Assembly: GCA_964647905.1 (NCBI GenBank) | Contig: CAZYJR010000010.1 | Span: 47,439-111,438 of the forward strand | Source of the DNA: CAZYJR01 sp964647905 | GTDB taxonomy: Bacteria > Desulfobacterota > DSM-4660 > Desulfatiglandales > HGW-15 | DNA length: 64,000 nt | Direction: 5' to 3' | Part shown: piece by piece, positions 59,424-64,000 of the stretch | Numbering within the stretch: position 1 is the stretch's first letter | How the letters are laid out: every line of letters begins with the position of its first letter | Position numbers and translations under genes: made by a program | The notes under the pieces: model-generated | What the model saw: the letters and a program-made list of their open reading frames with translations, nothing else | Told to the model about the DNA's origin: nothing | Databases searched by the model: none

Positions 59424-62400
59424 TCATCTCAGCCCGGCAAGCCACTGCAGGATGTAAATTACTTCGCCAAGCCCTATTTGTTTGTCGTTATCAACATCCG
59501 CTTCGATACTGACGGTTTCATTTCCGGTATCTATTTGACTAATCACTTTCAAGACTAGAATGGCATCCGTCAAGTCAACCGAATCATCAAGGTTGATATT
59601 ACCTTTGGCTGCAATAATTGTATATTTTTCAATGTTGACCGGCTCGCTGTTACCGGCACTGTCGGTAGCGAAAAACTTTAATGTTGCTGAGGAATTGATG
59701 ATAATGGGTTCAGAGTACGTTTGGGATGCGATTGTCGGTTCCGGGCCTCCGGTGGTATAATAAACAGCATAGCAGCCGGAATCACCGATATCGCTGCAGG
59801 TCAGGGTGACAGTCACGGAGTCGAAATGGGACCCGCCAGCTGGGTAAGCAGAGGATATTGGCGGGTCACGATCCACTGTAGTTCCTTGAGGCAGCAACAT
59901 TATGTTGATGGTCTGGGTGCTGCCGCCTGTTATTTCGATTTCCGGTATAGAAGTATCTTTAAAACCGGTTTTGGCGCACGACAAAGTTGTCCTCCCGGCT
60001 GGAACCTGCATAATGAAAGCGCCATTGAGAAGGGATATAGCACTTAGACCGCCAAGATCAGCCGTCAAACTGAACCCCTCTATTATGGCACGGGTAAGTC
60101 CATTAAATACAATGCCCTTGATAAAACCAGGTAATACATTTGTGTTATTGGTCTTGAATGACCATGTCTCGTTGCTGGCGGTTCGGTTCCCATAGGGATC
60201 AACTGCTTCTACTTTCCAATAATAGGTGCAGGCGTCTTCAAGCCCTCCCGCCTCATCAACGTGAGTTTGAGAAACAGGAATTTCTTCTCTTCTCAAGACT
60301 ACATCGTCAAAATCAATATCTCTGGCTATCAAAAGATTGTAGGTTACTTCAGATGCGGTTTCCGAATCAATTGCATCCTCCCAGTCAAGAATCAGCACGG
60401 TCTTTTGTTCGCTGTTGTTTTCGGGCAACAACAGGTCAAAGGAAGGGGGTGGATCAACATCCTTTATTTTATAGACAACCGAGCGTTTCATAGGAGATAT
60501 TTCTTGAGTGTCTTTATCGCGAACAAAATAAAAAATCTCGTATTTACCCTGTTCGATAAAGCCCTGATACATCCTCCCCCAGCAATCAGGGAGCGTACCG
60601 CCGGGCGCATTCAAGAAGTATTTGTCCAGATGAATTTCCAACTGCCCCGTACCACCTCCTGCAGAAAGGATTTTGGAGGGCGGCCGGATCTCAACCCAGG
60701 CCGAGCCGACCTGGGTATCGTCATTGGCCCTGGCCCAGAGCACGGCCTCGGTTGTTGTTGAGTCCAGGTAGAGCGTTTCAGTCACTTCCAGGATATCGGC
60801 CGGGTTTTCCAAAGAGTTCGTATCATATTTCAGGCCGATGCCCAGGTATACCTCCTGAGCCACCTGACCGTCGCCATAACCATCCGACAACAGATTGGAA
60901 CCGAAACCATCGGCATCATCATCCAGAAGCGGATTCTGCATGCTTCCGTAAAATTCAGTCTCATTTGAATTGCTTGATCCGCCACCCCTGCGTGTGAATT
61001 TTCTTGTTTGCAACGCGGCAAATTGAAAAGATTCTCTCAATGCTTCTCCACGCCAGAGCTGCTGGAACAACTCCTCCAAGAAAAACTCCCCGCTTCTAAT
61101 GCCGTCTGGTTCCTGTGGTCCCTTGTAAGACTCTTCCTCGGCTGAGGCGCTGGTGATAATTATGCGACCTGTACCGGAAAGCTCGGGGATAAAACTTCCC
61201 GAATAGCATGCTCCGATAATAATGATCCGCTTTTCCTCCAGCGCAGGGGCGTCCAAACCGGTCTCCAAGGTGTTCAGCCAGTTAAGCAGATCCGAATGAG
61301 TGATGGTTTCATTATCAATATAGAAAAGGCCCCGATTACCATGATCCACCATTATGATATACAGAGGGGCCGGAGAGCCATTCATCCTGCCGGGCGCCCA
61401 GGTCTCTATGGCTGTTTTTATCTCGGGTTTTGAAGGGGTCGCATCCACACCTTCTTGTGACGTGTCATAATTAAAATAGTATATATTATCATGTAAGAAG
61501 CCCCTTTCTATCAGCTTGCTATAAATTCTGTTAGCCGTCTTATTGTGAGAAGCCAGCCCTTCTGACATGGGTATTTTACCCTGGACGATAATAGCGTATC
61601 CGGCCTGAGATCCGACCAGGACCGACCTTGTCTCGGATTCAGAGCCGTAAAGCCCGCCTGTGCCGTTAAAAACAGCCTTTAATGTATAGACCCCTTTCAG
61701 GTTGAATGGCGGCAAGGGGTTTGGAGGTTGTGCTTCATCCGAAAACTTGTAGTGGCCCAGTGAACTTGTCTTTGCAGTGAGCGAGGCGGTCCCGCCGGTT
61801 GGATCGGTGATCACCAACTGGATTTCCAGATCAGAAAGATCAACCCCGCCTGCCGGCAGGCGGCTGAGCTTGCCTGATGCTTCTATGACGCCGTTTTGGA
61901 GGATTGTCTGGGTGGATAAATCGAGAAAGAGGTCTGTCCAGGCCTTGTTCGGATCGTGATAGCTTACAAGTATGGAATCCATTGATACATTGCCGGCTGT
62001 ATCCGTAGCTCTTGCCTTAATCGTATAATTGTTGCCATACTCCCAGGGTACACCACTGGACGAATAAGACCAACTATTGGATTCGGATTCTGTTGCTGAA
62101 AGCCATGATTCAGTTTTGGTAAGAACTTCAGTCCCCGGCTCTCCGGTTACAAACCAGGTCCCGTCTGTAATCTGGAATTCCACCCTGGTCACAGCAGTTG
62201 TGGCATCAATGGCTGAGGCTTCAATAATATAAATCCGGCTGACGGTTGATCCATCAACAGGCTCTGTCAGGTTAACAACCGGGCCGATAGTATCAACAGT
62301 CCACGTGGCGGTGAACGCGTCATCCTCAAGCTGCCAGTTACCGGCAGCACCTTTGCCGATTACATAAAGGGTGTATTTCCCGTCTTCATCAATGGTAAAT

Positions 62401-64000
62401 GTAATTGGTTGGCTGACAGGAATTTCTTCACTGAAATCTCCATCGTTTAATTTGTATTTATAGGCTGCTATATTTGATCCACCTACATCCACATAAAATT
62501 CGGTCTCATTTGTACAATCGGCCGGCGGGTCTAAGGTTACTGTGCACTCTTTGATGGTCCACTGGGCAGTCACGGTGATGTCTTCTGCAGGCATTGTATT
62601 GAGCAGGGCCGGGTTCCAGCCCGCAAAGGTGTAGCCTGTCCGGGTGGGGTCCGCAGGCGCGGTTACGGGCGTCCCATAGTCCCGGGTAACAGGATCCACA
62701 GCTGAGCCCCCTGCACTGTCAAAGGTGATCGTGTACTGGTTGATGTCATACAGGGCCGTCACCGACAGGTTGGAAGTTATATTGTCAAAAGGTTCATCCC
62801 ACCCGGTGAAAGTGTAGCCTGTCCTGACGGGGTCGGCAGGAGCTGTGGCGCTGCCTCCATGGTTCACCGTCTCTGTCTTCAGTTCTTTCCCGTCATAATC
62901 CTTGAAGACCACGGTGTACTGGTTGATGGCGAATTCAGCCTCAACCGTGATATCGCCGGTAACCGAAATATCTGTTCGCGGGTTCTCCGTTCCGCCGTCA
63001 CTCCACTTCACAAAGCGATAGCCGGTGTGGGGAATCGCCTCGACCGTTGTGCCGTCAGAACCGTGAGCCACTGTCTGTAAGGCATCGCCTGATATGGAGC
63101 CGTTGGGGTCGGCCGTGTACGAAAGGGTGTACTGGTTGATGGTCCACTGGGCAGTCACGGTGATGTCTTCTGCAGGCATTGTATTGAGCAGGGCCGGGTT
63201 CCAGCCCGCAAAGGTGTAGCCTGTCCGGGTGGGGTCCGCAGGCGCGGTTACGGGCGTCCCATAGTCCCGGGTAACAGGATCCACAGCTGAGCCCCCTGCA
63301 CTGTCAAAGGTGATCGTGTACTGGTTGATGTCATACAGGGCCGTCACCGACAGGTTGGAAGTTATATTGTCAAAAGGTTCATCCCACCCGGTGAAAGTGT
63401 AGCCTGTCCTGACGGGGTCGGCAGGAGCTGTGGCGCTGCCTCCATGGTTCACCGTCTCTGTCTTCAGTTCTTTCCCGTCATAATCCTTGAAGACCACGGT
63501 GTACTGGTTGATGGCGAATTCAGCCTCAACCGTGATATCGCCGGTAACCGAAATATCTGTTCGCGGGTTCTCCGTTCCGCCGTCACTCCACTTCACAAAG
63601 CGATAGCCGGTGTGGGGAATCGCCTCGACCGTTGTGCCGTCAGAACCGTGAGCCACTGTCTGTAAGGCATCGCCTGATATGGAGCCGTTGGGGTCGGCCG
63701 TGTACGAAAGGGTGTACTGGTTGATGGCGAAATTCGCCGTGACACTTATCTCGCTGGTAGTATTGGTGTCTGTGCGGGCCGCAGTTTCAACACCGTCGCT
63801 CCAGCCTGCGAAATGGTAGCCGACATCTGGTACGGCTATGACCTCTGTTCCGTCAGCACGGTAGTCTATTGTCTGGGTGGCCTCGCCACTGATGGACCCA
63901 TTCGGGCCGGCAACATAGGACAGGTTGTATTCACTTGCGGTAAACATGGAGAAAAGGCCCTGGGTGGAGGCCGTGCCCGGTTCGGACAAAGACTCGATTC
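59424..64000 (-). CDS. Multidomain surface protein: InlB-type repeats, C13/legumain-like peptidase, dockerin-like C-terminus (5' end outside window)
   Basis: At least 1,524 residues; the frame is open to the window edge. From the N-terminal side there are InlB/Flg_new-type repeats of ~60-70 residues (NQYTLSYTADPNGSISGD, NQYTVVFKDYDGKELKTE, NQYTITFDSAGGSAVDPV), including a 195-residue tandem duplication. Ig-like segments follow (GPVVNLTEPVDGSTVSRIYI). Then a caspase-fold domain has a His/Cys dyad, IIMVDHGNRG (His codon 61343-61341) and IIIGACYSGSF (Cys codon 61208-61206), as in clan CD peptidases such as legumain (C13). After further beta domains, a CHB_HEX-type domain (SSAYPAGGSHFDSVTVTLTC) and a carboxypeptidase-regulatory-like segment comes the C-terminal EF-hand module (GNINLDDSVDLTDAILVLKV, EADVDNDKQIGLGEVIYILQ). 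Confidence 0.85.
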   Translation of the reverse strand, partial: IESLSEPGTASTQGLFSMFTASEYNLSYVAGPNGSISGEATQTIDYRADGTEVIAVPDVGYHFAGWSDGVETAARTDTNTTSEISVTANFAINQYTLSYTADPNGSISGDALQTVAHGSDGTTVEAIPHTGYRFVKWSDGGTENPRTDISVTGDITVEAEFAINQYTVVFKDYDGKELKTETVNHGGSATAPADPVRTGYTFTGWDEPFDNITSNLSVTALYDINQYTITFDSAGGSAVDPVTRDYGTPVTAPADPTRTGYTFAGWNPALLNTMPAEDITVTAQWTINQYTLSYTADPNGSISGDALQTVAHGSDGTTVEAIPHTGYRFVKWSDGGTENPRTDISVTGDITVEAEFAINQYTVVFKDYDGKELKTETVNHGGSATAPADPVRTGYTFTGWDEPFDNITSNLSVTALYDINQYTITFDSAGGSAVDPVTRDYGTPVTAPADPTRTGYTFAGWNPALLNTMPAEDITVTAQWTIKECTVTLDPPADCTNETEFYVDVGGSNIAAYKYKLNDGDFSEEIPVSQPITFTIDEDGKYTLYVIGKGAAGNWQLEDDAFTATWTVDTIGPVVNLTEPVDGSTVSRIYIIEASAIDATTAVTRVEFQITDGTWFVTGEPGTEVLTKTESWLSATESESNSWSYSSSGVPWEYGNNYTIKARATDTAGNVSMDSILVSYHDPNKAWTDLFLDLSTQTILQNGVIEASGKLSRLPAGGVDLSDLEIQLVITDPTGGTASLTAKTSSLGHYKFSDEAQPPNPLPPFNLKGVYTLKAVFNGTGGLYGSESETRSVLVGSQAGYAIIVQGKIPMSEGLASHNKTANRIYSKLIERGFLHDNIYYFNYDTSQEGVDATPSKPEIKTAIETWAPGRMNGSPAPLYIIMVDHGNRGLFYIDNETITHSDLLNWLNTLETGLDAPALEEKRIIIIGACYSGSFIPELSGTGRIIITSASAEEESYKGPQEPDGIRSGEFFLEELFQQLWRGEALRESFQFAALQTRKFTRRGGGSSNSNETEFYGSMQNPLLDDDADGFGSNLLSDGYGDGQVAQEVYLGIGLKYDTNSLENPADILEVTETLYLDSTTTEAVLWARANDDTQVGSAWVEIRPPSKILSAGGGTGQLEIHLDKYFLNAPGGTLPDCWGRMYQGFIEQGKYEIFYFVRDKDTQEISPMKRSVVYKIKDVDPPPSFDLLLPENNSEQKTVLILDWEDAIDSETASEVTYNLLIARDIDFDDVVLRREEIPVSQTHVDEAGGLEDACTYYWKVEAVDPYGNRTASNETWSFKTNNTNVLPGFIKGIVFNGLTRAIIEGFSLTADLGGLSAISLLNGAFIMQVPAGRTTLSCAKTGFKDTSIPEIEITGGSTQTINIMLLPQGTTVDRDPPISSAYPAGGSHFDSVTVTLTCSDIGDSGCYAVYYTTGGPEPTIASQTYSEPIIINSSATLKFFATDSAGNSEPVNIEKYTIIAAKGNINLDDSVDLTDAILVLKVISQIDTGNETVSIEADVDNDKQIGLGEVIYILQWLAGLR
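62551..63720 (-). repeat. Tandem duplication of 585 bp inside the surface-protein gene
   Basis: Two direct copies, 62551-63135 and 63136-63720, offset by exactly 585 bases (195 codons). I compared several lines and found no difference; both copies encode the same three InlB-type repeats. The identity continues 7 bases past the second copy (TTGATGG). Lack of divergence implies a recent event. Confidence 0.9.

Noticed and set aside
1..64000. tRNA, rRNA, CRISPR array, insertion sequence, prophage or integrase
   Set aside because: None recognised on either strand by reading; a dedicated covariance-model search was not possible.

Overview
The window reads as a chromosomal segment of a high-GC, strictly anaerobic deltaproteobacterium (Desulfobacterota, near sulfate reducers or syntrophs). 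Grounds: an HdrB-type CCG protein, a DUF362-ferredoxin protein, two DUF169 proteins, an acetylene-hydratase-like molybdo/tungstoenzyme, and several PAS/GAF histidine kinases with architectures common in that group. The phylum call is inference from gene content; no rRNA or tRNA gene was found. No CRISPR array, insertion sequence or prophage was recognised.

Layout. (1) 1-11.9 kb, + strand: the end of an hdrB-like gene, an enoyl-CoA hydratase with an internal deletion, a four-gene overlapping sensory operon (family-5 binding protein, YfiR, CHASE8-type kinase, REC-PAS-LuxR regulator), a PAS kinase, an aminotransferase and a PAS-PAS-GAF-GAF kinase. (2) 11.9-24.4 kb, - strand: a seven-gene glycogen/alpha-glucan operon in transcription order GT-A glycosyltransferase, glgA, glgB, GH57/DUF3536, malQ, a CdaA-CdaR (c-di-AMP cyclase-YbbR) fusion, glgP. 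glgC lies alone at 26.8 kb behind a clear promoter and a cluster of interleaved inverted repeats. (3) 24.6-38 kb: mixed housekeeping genes (CDF transporter, ComEA-like, M48-TPR protease, AEC permease, two sugar-nucleotide epimerases, groESL, MscS channel, DUF4197). (4) 38.1-41.2 kb: a cysteine-synthase/CysRS-like fusion and a membrane-anchored rhodanese. (5) 41.3-45.3 kb: a sigma-54-type promoter ahead of two tandem family-3 binding proteins, a hybrid kinase lacking its H-box domain, and a response regulator with an in-frame stop. (6) 45.5-50 kb: DUF362-ferredoxin, DUF169 and acetylene-hydratase-like genes. (7) 50.4-64 kb: a visibly more AT-rich accessory region with large secreted proteins, three ending in the same dockerin-like EF-hand module, plus a GT1 glycosyltransferase and a frameshifted DUF169 gene.

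How the parts fit. GlgC makes ADP-glucose, GlgA and GlgB build branched glucan, and GlgP, MalQ and the GH57 protein remodel or degrade it. A c-di-AMP synthase sits inside that operon, suggesting a link between the second messenger and carbon storage. The region around 38-41 kb looks like a cysteine/sulfane-sulfur module. Its CysRS-like half has lost HIGH and KMSKS, so it is unlikely to charge tRNA; this is the best candidate here for something undescribed.

Several genes are visibly damaged: in-frame deletions in the enoyl-CoA hydratase and the hybrid kinase, an ochre codon in a response regulator, a one-base frameshift in a DUF169 gene, and possible frameshifts at 31.0 and 52.8 kb. Either this locus is decaying or the assembly has local errors; raw reads would decide.
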